Shown here one piece after another: positions 1 to 6,641 of a stretch of 13,520 nt of DNA. Each line of letters starts with the position of its first letter. Position 1 is the first letter of the stretch. The DNA is taken from assembly GCA_002793635.1 (NCBI GenBank), contig PFEM01000005.1, positions 224-13,743 on the forward strand, read 5' to 3'. The stretch is from Candidatus Shapirobacteria bacterium CG10_big_fil_rev_8_21_14_0_10_48_15 (lineage in GTDB: Bacteria; Patescibacteriota; Microgenomatia; PFEM01). The notes beneath the pieces are model-generated. The model searched no databases. It worked only from the letters and a program-made list of their open reading frames with translations, and was not told the origin of the DNA. Position numbers and translations under genes: made by a program.

Positions 1-439
1 CACAAACCAAAGCAGCCATTCCGCCACTGCTTAAAAGACTTTTAGGATCTTTTCCAATTTCCTCAACAACCTGCATTACCGATTCCGGCGGTAATCCCCA
101 AGCCATTATTAAATCAAACTTGCGACCTTGCTGCGCGGCTTTTCTAAGAAAATCGGCTGCCTCCATAATGTGAACCTCGGAATAAAGCTGCAGTGCCTCA
201 GAAGAATATCGTTTAATATCAACACCAACAATTTCTTCAATTTCCGGAGATAATTGTTTCAGTGCCACGCCAACAGCTCCTTTGCCACACCCCAAATCCA
301 AAACTCTCTTTTTACCTTGAAGTCCTTCTTTTAAAACCCCTCTTTTCCCAAAAATTAATTGTTCAAGGCCAAATTTAGCGTCTTGAGCTCTCTCGCTTAT
401 ATTGGTTCGGTCATCATAAATACTTTCGCCTTCACTCAT
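1..439 (-). CDS. SAM-dependent class I methyltransferase, C-terminus cut by window edge
   Basis: The reading frame starts at ATG 439-437 and is open to the window edge, giving 146 residues of an incomplete protein. Around residues 45-55 it reads RVLDLGCGKGAVG, the glycine-rich motif I that binds S-adenosylmethionine in Rossmann-fold methyltransferases, followed by an IVGVDI strand whose acidic residue would hold the ribose. Later segments (FDLIMAWGLP and GGMAALVC) fit strands 4 and 5 of the same fold. The first 30 residues are charged and resemble the N-terminal cap of the UbiE/Methyltransf_11 group. The substrate cannot be told from this part. It has its own promoter upstream, so it is probably not part of the tgt operon that precedes it. 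Fold assignment is firm; the function is open. Confidence 0.85.
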   Translation of the reverse strand, partial: MSEGESIYDDRTNISERAQDAKFGLEQLIFGKRGVLKEGLQGKKRVLDLGCGKGAVGVALKQLSPEIEEIVGVDIKRYSSEALQLYSEVHIMEAADFLRKAAQQGRKFDLIMAWGLPPESVMQVVEEIGKDPKSLLSSGGMAALVC

Positions 440-482
440 AATTTGTAAGCCTATTCCCCATTAGCAATAAGAGAATAGAAAA

Positions 483-511
483 AATATAAACCTTCTTGTC
501 AGCAACAGCAA
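483..511 (-). promoter_or_regulatory. Sigma70-type promoter for the methyltransferase gene
   Basis: On the minus strand a -35 hexamer TTGCTG (511-506) is separated by 17 bases from a -10 hexamer TATATT (488-483). Transcription would begin near 476, leaving a leader of roughly 37 bases before ATG 439. That leader has only a weak Shine-Dalgarno candidate (ATAGGC). The surrounding 440-652 stretch is AT-rich and otherwise holds only an unconvincing 23-codon ORF. Confidence 0.45.
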
Positions 512-652
512 GTATTACAAAATATTAGATTTTTTTTCATCCCATAATGTTGACTTCTTTCTTTTTTTACCGTATCCTTGACTCATATTGGCACTTTGAC
601 CAGGGCAAGAAGCAGGGAAAAACCAGGTAAACCTAAATCTGCAAATAATTGT

Positions 653-1111
653 TTATTTTGCCAAAACCGGCTGGCCAAAGTCATCGATCAGGCTGGCCAC
701 CGGCCGCCAATCCTTTTTCTCACCATCCCAAACATTCACCCAAGACGGTTTAAACCAGCCGATTTTTGCTCCTATCGGCGCACTTGAACACTCTATTCTA
801 AACCAACAGCATTCCTTTTTTTCACCGTCTATTAGATTAACTTCAAGGACAACATCGTTCACGATTCCCTCTTTTTTACTTGTTTTTGGTTCCCACGGGG
901 CGTCGTTACTACCAGGACTATCAAACGGACCGTAAACGCCTGATCTTCTCCAAGCCACCTTCTTACCAGCAAACTCTTTCTTAAGTTCAGCTTCCCGTGA
1001 CGATTCACAGCCACCCAGGGCCAAACCAGCAGCCACCATGACAGTTGTCTTTAAAAATTGCCTTCGTGTCAGTTTTCGCGGCGGTTGGAGCTGATCAATT
1101 TCTTCTCCCAT
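653..1111 (-). CDS. Small predicted Tat-exported lipoprotein, function unknown
   Basis: This is a 152-residue protein with a clear export signal. Residues 15-21 read TRRQFLK, a twin-arginine motif. A hydrophobic stretch (TTVMVAAGLALGG) follows, ending in a lipobox LGGC with Cys35 as the predicted lipidated residue. The mature part, about 117 residues, is rich in Trp, Lys and Glu (KIGWFKPSWVNVWDGEKKDW) with two further Cys close together (ECCWF). I recognise no family; iron-sulfur or molybdopterin enzymes often carry such signals, but no cofactor motif is visible. It begins 31 bases after the tgt stop and is probably cotranscribed. No good Shine-Dalgarno precedes ATG 1111. The reading frame stays open for 45 codons past its TAA. 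Export prediction is firm if the cell has TatA/TatC; function is unknown. Confidence 0.8.
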   Translation of the reverse strand: MGEEIDQLQPPRKLTRRQFLKTTVMVAAGLALGGCESSREAELKKEFAGKKVAWRRSGVYGPFDSPGSNDAPWEPKTSKKEGIVNDVVLEVNLIDGEKKECCWFRIECSSAPIGAKIGWFKPSWVNVWDGEKKDWRPVASLIDDFGQPVLAK

Positions 1112-1142
1112 AGTTTTAAGCTAGCAAAACCCAAATTAAAAA

Positions 1143-2219
1143 TCAACTCTTACCCTGCAGCAGAGCCATCAGCAGGGAGTAAAAACGGAGGTTGTGGATG
1201 GTGGCCAAGCGCATGGCGGCCGCCGGCTCGACTTGAAAAAGATGGGCCAAATAGGCGCGGCTGTAATGACGGCAAAGCAAGCAGTCACAGGCCCGACTGA
1301 CCGGTTGATCGCTGGTCTTGCCTTTTTTAACGTCATAAAAAGAATAAAAATTTTTCTTTTTTAAGTTAATGGTTTTAAACGAATTCGCCTGATAAACATA
1401 AAGCCGGCGGTGGCGGGCGTCGCGCGTCGGCAGGACACAATCAAAAATTTGGTACCCCTGCTTAACACAGCCAATAATGTCTTCGGGCTTACCGATGCCC
1501 AAGCCGTAAAGAAAATAACCGGCCGGGGTGTTGTCGGCAATCACCTGCCCGGTTTCATAATCAAAGTCGCCGTTGGCTTTGACCGGCCAACCGCCGTAGC
1601 CAAAGCCGTCAAAGCCGATGGCCGCCAGTCTTTGGGCACACTCTCGTCTTAAATCTCCAAAATCCCCGCCTTGCACGACCGCCAGCAGATAAGGCCGCGG
1701 CGGCGTGGGATAAAGCTTGGTAAATTCCTGTCGGCAACGCCTCGCCCAGTCCACCGTCCGGTCAACGGTTCTTTGGGCCACCCGGTGGCTGGCCCCCGGC
1801 GGGGTAAAATCATCCAACACGACCATCATGTCCGGCTGCAACAACGCCTGAAAACGAATTGATACCTCCGGGGTAAAAATGATTTTTCTGCTTCGGGAAA
1901 CCTGAATAACTACGCCTTTATCAATAATCTCGCCGTTGACTTTTTTGGATTTGATCAGTGACATCACCTGAAAGCCGCCGGAATCGGAAATGACCCCGCC
2001 GTCCCAGCCCATAAACAGCCGAATGCCACCAAACTGTGACAAAAGCTGTCGGTCCAAATCGCGATAAAGATGATAAGTATTGACCAAAATGCCCGGGGTG
2101 CCGGTACTTTTGATGTCTTGAGAATCCAGTGTTTTCACCACCGCCCGCGTCGCGTCCGGAAAAAACACCGGTAATTTCAGTTTACTGTCAGGGGTTTTAA
2201 AATACCGAGGCGCATTCAT
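1143..2219 (-). CDS. tgt: tRNA-guanine transglycosylase (TGT), divergent subfamily
   Basis: At 358 residues this is slightly shorter than usual bacterial TGT (about 370-385). TGT exchanges guanine 34 in the anticodon of GU(N) tRNAs for a 7-deazaguanine such as preQ1. The catalytic features are present: SDSGGFQ at 78-84 (Asp79, equivalent of Zymomonas Asp102), VVLDD with Asp136, VQGG at 182-185, and FDCVLPTR at 259-266 with the nucleophile Asp260. The zinc site is intact: Cys311, Cys313, Cys316 and His342 in C-x-C-x2-C-x25-H spacing. The base-binding loop is unusual, reading YGGWPV (208-213) in place of the common GGLAVGE. The ATG overlaps the cysS stop by one base (TAATG), indicating translational coupling. 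No queuosine synthesis genes are in the window, so the natural substrate is uncertain, perhaps a scavenged base. Confidence 0.9.
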   Translation of the reverse strand: MNAPRYFKTPDSKLKLPVFFPDATRAVVKTLDSQDIKSTGTPGILVNTYHLYRDLDRQLLSQFGGIRLFMGWDGGVISDSGGFQVMSLIKSKKVNGEIIDKGVVIQVSRSRKIIFTPEVSIRFQALLQPDMMVVLDDFTPPGASHRVAQRTVDRTVDWARRCRQEFTKLYPTPPRPYLLAVVQGGDFGDLRRECAQRLAAIGFDGFGYGGWPVKANGDFDYETGQVIADNTPAGYFLYGLGIGKPEDIIGCVKQGYQIFDCVLPTRDARHRRLYVYQANSFKTINLKKKNFYSFYDVKKGKTSDQPVSRACDCLLCRHYSRAYLAHLFQVEPAAAMRLATIHNLRFYSLLMALLQGKS

Positions 2220-3586
2220 TAAGACGGCGTGAGCTTAACCCCAGCAGCGGTATCTTTGACCTGCCAGCCAAGAGATTCGATTTGCTGACGCAGCTTGTCT
2301 GCCGCCGCCCACTTTTGCTGCTGCCGTAATTTTTCTCTGGCCGCCACCAACTTCATTGCCGCCGGCGGCACTTTTTGCTGGACTTTAGTCTGAGCCGTTA
2401 GGCGAAGACCCAGTACCTGATCAAAATCCACCAGCAAGTCATGCTTGTCATAACCGGGAAGATTAGATTTGACTATTTCCCAAACCAAGGCCAAAGCTTC
2501 AGGAATTTTCAAATCATCATTGATCAACGCCGTAAACCTCTTTTGGTAAGCGTCGGCCTTGGCCAGCTTTTCCGGTGATAAAACCTGGCGATTAGTCGTC
2601 TTTAAATCAGCGACGACAGACTGCAGCCGACGCAGGGCAGTTTGGGCCGCCTGCAGCGACGGCCAAGTAAAGTTGAGCTTCGAACGATAATGAGCCGTCA
2701 GGCACAAATAACGCATGGCCAAAGGGGCAAAACCTTTTTTGACAAGCTGACGCATTTCAATAAAATTGCCCAAAGACTTGCTCATCTTCTGGCCATCCAC
2801 CGTCAGCAAACCGCCATGAAACCAAAAATTGACGAACTTGACGCCGGTGGCCGCTTCCGACTGGGCAATCTCGTTTTCGTGGTGGGGAAACTTCAAATCC
2901 ATCGCGCCCGCATGAATATCAATGGTCTGGCCCAAAAACTTTTGGGACATCACCGAACATTCAATGTGCCAACCGGGGCGGCCCTGACCCCAAGGGCTCG
3001 GCCAAGCCGGTTCATCCTTTTTGGTGGCTTTCCACAGGGCAAAGTCCAGGGCCTGCTTTTTTTCGTATTTATCCGTCACCGCCCTGGTGCCGGCTTTGGC
3101 TTCTGCCAGCTTAATCCCCGACAATTGGCCGTAATTTTTAAACCGGCGGACCTTAAAATAAACCGAGCCGTCCTTTTCAACATAAGCGTAACCTTTGTCC
3201 ACCAGCGTCTTGACCACTTGAATAATCTCGGGGATGTTTTCGGTGACGCGCGGGTAGTGGTCTGCCGGCAAAATATTCAGGCTGTGCAAATCCCTTTGAA
3301 AAAGCGGGATGTATTTGGCCGCCAGCGCTTCCAGACTGACCCCCAACTCGTTGGCCCGCCTGATCATGTCGTCGTGAACATCCGTGATGTTCAAAACATG
3401 AGTCACCTGCAAGCCATTGCTAATCAGCACCCGCTTGAGCAAATCAAAGTTGATATAACTGCGGGCATGCCCCAAATGGCCCGGGCCGTAAACCGTCGGG
3501 CCGCAGGTATACATCCCCACCCACCCCGGCTTGATCGGTTTAAATTCTTCAATCCGGTGGGTAAGAGTGTTATAAAACTTAATCAT
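2219..3586 (-). CDS. cysS: Cysteinyl-tRNA synthetase
   Basis: This 455-residue class I synthetase charges tRNA-Cys with cysteine using ATP. Its length is normal for CysRS (about 460). The HIGH signature appears as HLGH at 37-40 inside YTCGPTVYGPGHLGHAR, and KMSKS lies at 267-271. The zinc site that discriminates cysteine is complete: Cys28, Cys210 (WHIECS), and His235 and Glu239 in FPHHENE. The C-terminal third is the helical anticodon-binding part. The segment GPGHLGHAR differs from the more common DYIHIGNAR, but the key residues are kept. It starts 4 bases inside the preceding gene (ATGA overlap) and its TAA overlaps the tgt start, so three genes are translated in a tight chain. Confidence 0.97.
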   Translation of the reverse strand: MIKFYNTLTHRIEEFKPIKPGWVGMYTCGPTVYGPGHLGHARSYINFDLLKRVLISNGLQVTHVLNITDVHDDMIRRANELGVSLEALAAKYIPLFQRDLHSLNILPADHYPRVTENIPEIIQVVKTLVDKGYAYVEKDGSVYFKVRRFKNYGQLSGIKLAEAKAGTRAVTDKYEKKQALDFALWKATKKDEPAWPSPWGQGRPGWHIECSVMSQKFLGQTIDIHAGAMDLKFPHHENEIAQSEAATGVKFVNFWFHGGLLTVDGQKMSKSLGNFIEMRQLVKKGFAPLAMRYLCLTAHYRSKLNFTWPSLQAAQTALRRLQSVVADLKTTNRQVLSPEKLAKADAYQKRFTALINDDLKIPEALALVWEIVKSNLPGYDKHDLLVDFDQVLGLRLTAQTKVQQKVPPAAMKLVAAREKLRQQQKWAAADKLRQQIESLGWQVKDTAAGVKLTPS

Positions 3587-4023
3587 CCGCTGGTCCTTCT
3601 GGCCGGACCGGTTTCGGCGCCGGCTTTTTGTTGAGCTGTTTTGATACCAAAAAGGCCTCGTTTGGGTTTGCTGGCCGGCGGCACCACCGGTGGCTCGGCT
3701 GCCTCAACCCCCGCCGCATTGGCAAGCTCCCGTCTCTGCCGCAGCTGCTCTTCGCGAATCAGCCGATACTTTTTGATTTCTTCTTCCAGCTGCTTGGTAA
3801 TTTGGGCTACCTGCTGCCCGCTGCTGGCTTTATCAATTGCCTTCAACTGCTGGAGGCTAACCGTTTGAGAACCCGTTGGCTGGGTTGGCGGCGCTTTCTG
3901 ACCAACTACCGGCTGGCCACCAAGTTGTTCCAAAGCCGTATCGAGCAACTGCCCCGGCTGCTTCGCTATCTCTTTGACCGTTTCTTCGCCAATTTGCTTG
4001 ACCGCTCGGGCAACCTGCTGCAC
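3583..4023 (-). CDS. Small coiled-coil protein of unknown function between recR and cysS
   Basis: This 146-residue protein has low sequence complexity and no signal peptide. Residues 1-35 form an amphipathic helix (VARAVKQIGEETVKEIAKQ). A Pro/Gln/Thr-rich linker follows at about 40-55. Residues 70-100 look like a charged coiled coil (QITKQLEEEIKKYRLIREEQ). The tail from about 108 is Pro-, Lys- and Gly-rich (PPVVPPASKPKRGLFGIK). The start is GTG at 4023, 14 bases after the recR stop; no clear Shine-Dalgarno supports it and an alternative start inside the end of recR is possible. The stop overlaps cysS by 4 bases. Small coiled-coil proteins of this kind occur in CPR genomes (DUF5660 is one such family by memory), but I cannot confirm membership. 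Coding is likely from the overlaps; function is unknown. Confidence 0.7.
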   Translation of the reverse strand: MQQVARAVKQIGEETVKEIAKQPGQLLDTALEQLGGQPVVGQKAPPTQPTGSQTVSLQQLKAIDKASSGQQVAQITKQLEEEIKKYRLIREEQLRQRRELANAAGVEAAEPPVVPPASKPKRGLFGIKTAQQKAGAETGPARRTSG

Positions 4024-4037
4024 TAAGGGTTTAGGCG

Positions 4038-4685
4038 TCAGTATTTTCTCCTTCCTTCCAAAGCGCGTGACAGTGTCACTTCATCAGCGTATTCCAAATC
4101 CCCACCCGTCGGCAAACCTTGACCGAGACGAGTCACTCGCAGGCCTGCTTTGCCGGCAGGCAGGCCGTCACCCGTAACCATTAAACTGTTTAACTGGTTT
4201 TTGATGTACATCGCCGTGGCTTCACCTTCCATGTTGGCATTGGTCCCCAAAATCACCTCTTTGACCGCCGCCCCGTTTTGCCAAGACTTTTTGACCCGGC
4301 TGACAAACTGGCTGATGTAAAGCTCGTCCGGACCAATATTATTGAGCGGCGAAATCGCCCCGTGCAAGACATGATACAGACCCTGATAGTGATTGGTTTT
4401 TTCCAAGGCCAGTACGTCCAAGGGTTGCTCCACCACACAAATCACCGTTTTGTCGCGCCGGTCGTCCTGGCAAACCGGGCAGGGATCGGTCTCCGCCACA
4501 TTGAAGCAGCGGGAGCACAACACCGTCGCTTTTTTTAAACTGGTTAAAGACTGGGCAAACTCGTCAAGCTGGTCTTGGGGAACGTGAAGCAGGTAAAAAG
4601 TCAATCTCTGAGCAGTTTTGGGACCAATACCCGGCAATTTTTCAAAAGATTCGATAAGCTTTCTGATCGGCCGGGGCAGATTCAT
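4038..4685 (-). CDS. recR: Recombination mediator RecR
   Basis: RecR acts with RecO (and RecF) to load RecA on gapped DNA. The 215-residue protein has the expected order: a helix-hairpin-helix (FEKLPGIGPKTAQRL, 14-28), a C4 zinc finger (Cys57, Cys60, Cys69, Cys72), then a Toprim domain with VVEQPLDVLAL around 84-93 and ILGTNANMEGEATAMY (145-160), and the C-terminal VTRLGQGLPTGGDLEYADEVTL. It is longer than most RecR (about 198-200) because about 12 extra residues lie between YIKNQL and LRVTRL. These come from a palindromic insertion (see repeat at 4142-4166). The ATG overlaps the ybaB stop by one base. The order dnaX-ybaB-recR is the classical bacterial cluster. The insertion is at a surface loop position of the Toprim domain by alignment, so the protein is probably functional. 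Confidence 0.97.
   Translation of the reverse strand: MNLPRPIRKLIESFEKLPGIGPKTAQRLTFYLLHVPQDQLDEFAQSLTSLKKATVLCSRCFNVAETDPCPVCQDDRRDKTVICVVEQPLDVLALEKTNHYQGLYHVLHGAISPLNNIGPDELYISQFVSRVKKSWQNGAAVKEVILGTNANMEGEATAMYIKNQLNSLMVTGDGLPAGKAGLRVTRLGQGLPTGGDLEYADEVTLSRALEGRRKY
4142..4166. repeat. Palindromic element inserted in frame in recR
   Basis: A 25-base inverted repeat: arms GGCCTGC (4142-4148) and GCAGGCC (4160-4166) are perfect complements, and the centre contains the self-complementary TGCCGGCA. On the coding strand it encodes GLPAGKAG, which is extra relative to usual RecR. From memory, very similar peptides (LPAGRQAG) turn up inside many proteins of Patescibacteria, which would make it a genome-wide dispersed element; that cannot be tested from one window. 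Confidence 0.75.
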
Positions 4686-4999
4686 TAGACTCCTGCCATA
4701 CCTTGAAGATCACCACTGACTTCTTTGAGTTTTTTGAGTGATTTTTGGTGGGATTCTTTGAGAGCTTTATTAATAATTTCCACAATATCTTTGTCTTCGA
4801 CTTCGCCTTCAAACTCCAACTCTTTGATTTTAGGCGCATTGATTAACCCACCGCCCTTGATCACCACTTTGATCCCTTTTTCTTCATATTCGGTCGTGAC
4901 GCCCGCCAATTCTTTTTGGATTTTAAACATTTGACCGGCCATTTTGGCCTTTTGGCCAATCTGCTCCGGCGCCCGGCGAAATTTGCTGAAATCAATCAT
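4685..4999 (-). CDS. ybaB: YbaB/EbfC family nucleoid-associated protein
   Basis: A 104-residue protein of the YbaB/EbfC family, which forms dimers that bind DNA. It shows the expected layout: an N-terminal helix (QIGQKAKMAGQMFKIQKELAG), a central beta segment (IKVVIKGGGLINAPKIKELEFEGE) and a C-terminal helix (DKDIVEIINKALKESHQKSLKKL). A longer frame could begin at TTG 5035, but that codon is part of a -35 promoter hexamer. A good -10 box ends 7 bases before ATG 4999, so the shorter start is preferred. It follows dnaX and its TAA overlaps recR by one base, the usual dnaX-ybaB-recR arrangement. Family assignment is firm; its precise role in this lineage is inferred. Confidence 0.92.
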   Translation of the reverse strand: MIDFSKFRRAPEQIGQKAKMAGQMFKIQKELAGVTTEYEEKGIKVVIKGGGLINAPKIKELEFEGEVEDKDIVEIINKALKESHQKSLKKLKEVSGDLQGMAGV

Positions 5000-5006
5000 T
5001 TTTAGT

Positions 5007-5035
5007 ATTGTAACATCTTCATTTTCAATTGCCAA
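5007..5035 (-). promoter_or_regulatory. Sigma70-type promoter for ybaB-recR, possibly leaderless
   Basis: On the minus strand, TTGGCA (5035-5030), a 17-base spacer and TACAAT (5012-5007) make a near-consensus promoter. The ATG of ybaB lies 7 bases past the -10 box, where transcription itself should start, so the mRNA would have almost no leader. It would let ybaB, recR and downstream genes be expressed apart from dnaX. Confidence 0.6.
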
Positions 5036-5078
5036 TCTGGGATAAGGTCACCGCCTCGCGAAGAAACCGGCGCTGGGG

Positions 5079-6641
5079 TTATTTAAAAATATTTTCGGCA
5101 GTGGCGAGAATATCGTCAGCACCACTGGCTGAGGGCACCTCATCGGGCGCATCATGATGCGCCCCTACTTGGCCGCCTTGGGCAACCTCTTTTTGACCCA
5201 AAACGCAAACCAAACGCACCGGTGTTTCCAAAATCTGGCCGGTGACTTGTTCGACAATCTGACGGCACTTTTCCGTTTCCAGCCGCTCCTTATGAAATTT
5301 GTAAAAAACTTCCAACTTCAAATCCTTGCCGTCAAAATCCAGCAAGCGGCAAGCGCGCAGCAACGCCTGAACCGAATGGTTAAGCGGCTTGACCTGCTCC
5401 AAAATGTCAGCCCATTTGGATTCTAACCTGGCAAACTCGCCGTTGCGGTGGGCTGCGCCTGCCGCTCCGCCCCCGTGTAGGGGCATTGCAGGCAACGCTC
5501 TTTTTGCGGGCGCCTCATGACGCGTCCCTACAGATTTTACCTCTACCGTTCCCCCTCCATTTTGGTCACTACCTGATTCGGAGGGCGAGGAAACCCTCGC
5601 CCCTACATACTCCACAATGGCCATTTCTAACGGCAACTGGGGAATCGGCGAAAACTTAATCTCCTTGTAAGCTTGGGAAAAAAGGCCAATCAGCTGTTTA
5701 ATCGCCGTCACCCCTACCTCGGTCAATTCTTGCGGACTCTCAATCTCCTGAACTCCGATCTTGGCCAACAGCGCCAGCCGGAGGCGATCCAAAAGCTGTT
5801 GGGTGAAATAAATTAAATCTCCGCCGGCGGCCACCACCCGGTCCACTTCTCCCAAAGCCTGCTGGGTTTGGCCCTGGGTGAGCAAACCAAGCAGGCTTTG
5901 CGGCTGAAGCGTTGCGGTTTGCTGCAGCAGCTGCTCGGCCGCGGCCAAAGTAATTTTGCCACCGGCCAGGGATAATTGCTCCAGCAATTTTTGGCCGTCG
6001 CGAAAACTGCCATCAGCCGCCCGGGCAACCGCTTCCAGTACCCCTTGCGCCACTTTTAATTTCTCCCCCTTAACCACTTTTTCCAAACTGCCGGTGATCT
6101 CCTCCATCGCGGCTTTTTGAAAATTAAACCGCAGGCAACGCGAAATGATCGTGGCCGGTAGTTTTTCCGGTTCCGTCGTGCACAAGATAAACACGGCGTG
6201 TTGGGGCGGTTCTTCCAAAGTTTTGAGCAGTGCGTTAAAGGCTTCTTTGGTCAACATGTGGGCTTCGTCAATAATATAGACTTTGTACTGACAGCGGGTG
6301 GGCGCCAAGCTGATTTTTTCCTTAAGGTTGCGGATGTCGTCAATGCCGCGGTTGGAAGCGGCGTCAATTTCAATCAAGTCCAACGCCGTGCCTTTAGTAA
6401 TTGATTGACAAATTTCACACCGATTACACGGCTCATGGTTTTTCTTCTGCTGGCAATTTAAAGCTTTCGCTAAAACCCGGGCGGCCGAGGTTTTACCAAT
6501 CCCTTTGGGACCGGCAAAAAGAAGGGCGTGAGGAGTTCGACCGGAGCTGACCAAATCCGTCAACCCTTGACGGATCGAGTTTAAGTCAAGTTGACTTAAG
6601 TTTTGCGGCCGGTATTTGCGATAAAAGGTTGCTGAATCCAT
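5079..6641 (-). CDS. dnaX: DNA polymerase III subunit gamma/tau with palindrome-filled linker
   Basis: DnaX is the ATPase of the clamp loader that opens and loads the beta clamp. The 520-residue protein has Walker A GPKGIGKT (44-51), the inserted zinc module (Cys63, Cys72, Cys75, Cys78), Walker B VYIIDEAH (121-128), the sensor-1 strand FILCTTE (151-157) and the SRC motif (167-169). The AAA+ lid and collar helices run to about 345. The usual VGQ box near residue 18 is replaced by LDLNS, which is odd. The region 346-396 is a Gly/Ala/Ser linker built largely from palindromic repeats, with another copy at 492-499 near the end. The start ATG 6641 lies inside the end of the ybeY remnant; no Shine-Dalgarno is visible. 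No convincing slippery heptamer for a short gamma form was found. Confidence 0.95.
   Translation of the reverse strand: MDSATFYRKYRPQNLSQLDLNSIRQGLTDLVSSGRTPHALLFAGPKGIGKTSAARVLAKALNCQQKKNHEPCNRCEICQSITKGTALDLIEIDAASNRGIDDIRNLKEKISLAPTRCQYKVYIIDEAHMLTKEAFNALLKTLEEPPQHAVFILCTTEPEKLPATIISRCLRFNFQKAAMEEITGSLEKVVKGEKLKVAQGVLEAVARAADGSFRDGQKLLEQLSLAGGKITLAAAEQLLQQTATLQPQSLLGLLTQGQTQQALGEVDRVVAAGGDLIYFTQQLLDRLRLALLAKIGVQEIESPQELTEVGVTAIKQLIGLFSQAYKEIKFSPIPQLPLEMAIVEYVGARVSSPSESGSDQNGGGTVEVKSVGTRHEAPAKRALPAMPLHGGGAAGAAHRNGEFARLESKWADILEQVKPLNHSVQALLRACRLLDFDGKDLKLEVFYKFHKERLETEKCRQIVEQVTGQILETPVRLVCVLGQKEVAQGGQVGAHHDAPDEVPSASGADDILATAENIFK
5145..5168. repeat. Palindromic 24-base element, copy 1 in dnaX
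   Basis: The core GGGCGCATCATGATGCGCCC (5145-5164) is a perfect 20-base palindrome, flanked on one side by CTAC. On the coding strand it begins GTAGGGGCG and encodes VGAHHDAP, residues 492-499 of DnaX. Confidence 0.85.
5457..5493. repeat. Hairpin element in the dnaX linker
   Basis: Outer arms GCCTGC (5457-5462) and GCAGGC (5488-5493) are complementary, and an inner CCCC/GGGG pair brackets GTGTA. On the coding strand it encodes the PAMPLHGGGAAGA stretch of the linker. The GCCTGC/GCAGGC arms recall those of the recR element, so a mixed or nested origin is possible. Confidence 0.6.
5508..5531. repeat. Palindromic 24-base element, copy 2 in dnaX
   Basis: An imperfect palindrome reading GTAGGGACGCG...GGCGCCC on the coding strand. 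It encodes VGTRHEAP, residues 371-378, in the same phase as copies 1 and 3. The arms have drifted by a few bases from perfect complementarity, suggesting an older copy. Confidence 0.75.
5583..5606. repeat. Palindromic 24-base element, copy 3 in dnaX
   Basis: Perfect 8-base arms GGGCGAGG (5583-5590) and CCTCGCCC (5595-5602) enclose a 4-base loop, again flanked by CTAC. On the coding strand it begins GTAGGGGCG and encodes VGARVSSP, residues 346-353. Confidence 0.85.

Noticed and set aside
515..586. 23-codon ORF (MSQGYGKKRKK...) upstream of the methyltransferase
   Set aside because: It has no ribosome site and is very short and lysine-rich in AT-rich sequence; chance is likely. Kept only as a low-interest observation.
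2642..3634. Long plus-strand ORF of 330 codons opposite cysS
   Set aside because: It lies antisense to the complete, well conserved cysS, is rich in His/Arg/Gln as shadows often are, and has no ribosome site or recognisable motif.
5494..5506. A5 tract followed 7 bases later by a hairpin in dnaX, resembling the frameshift site that makes the gamma form
   Set aside because: The codons are GCA AAA AGA, so there is no X-XXY-YYZ slippery heptamer and the A run is too short for efficient transcript slippage. The hairpin is explained by the palindromic elements.
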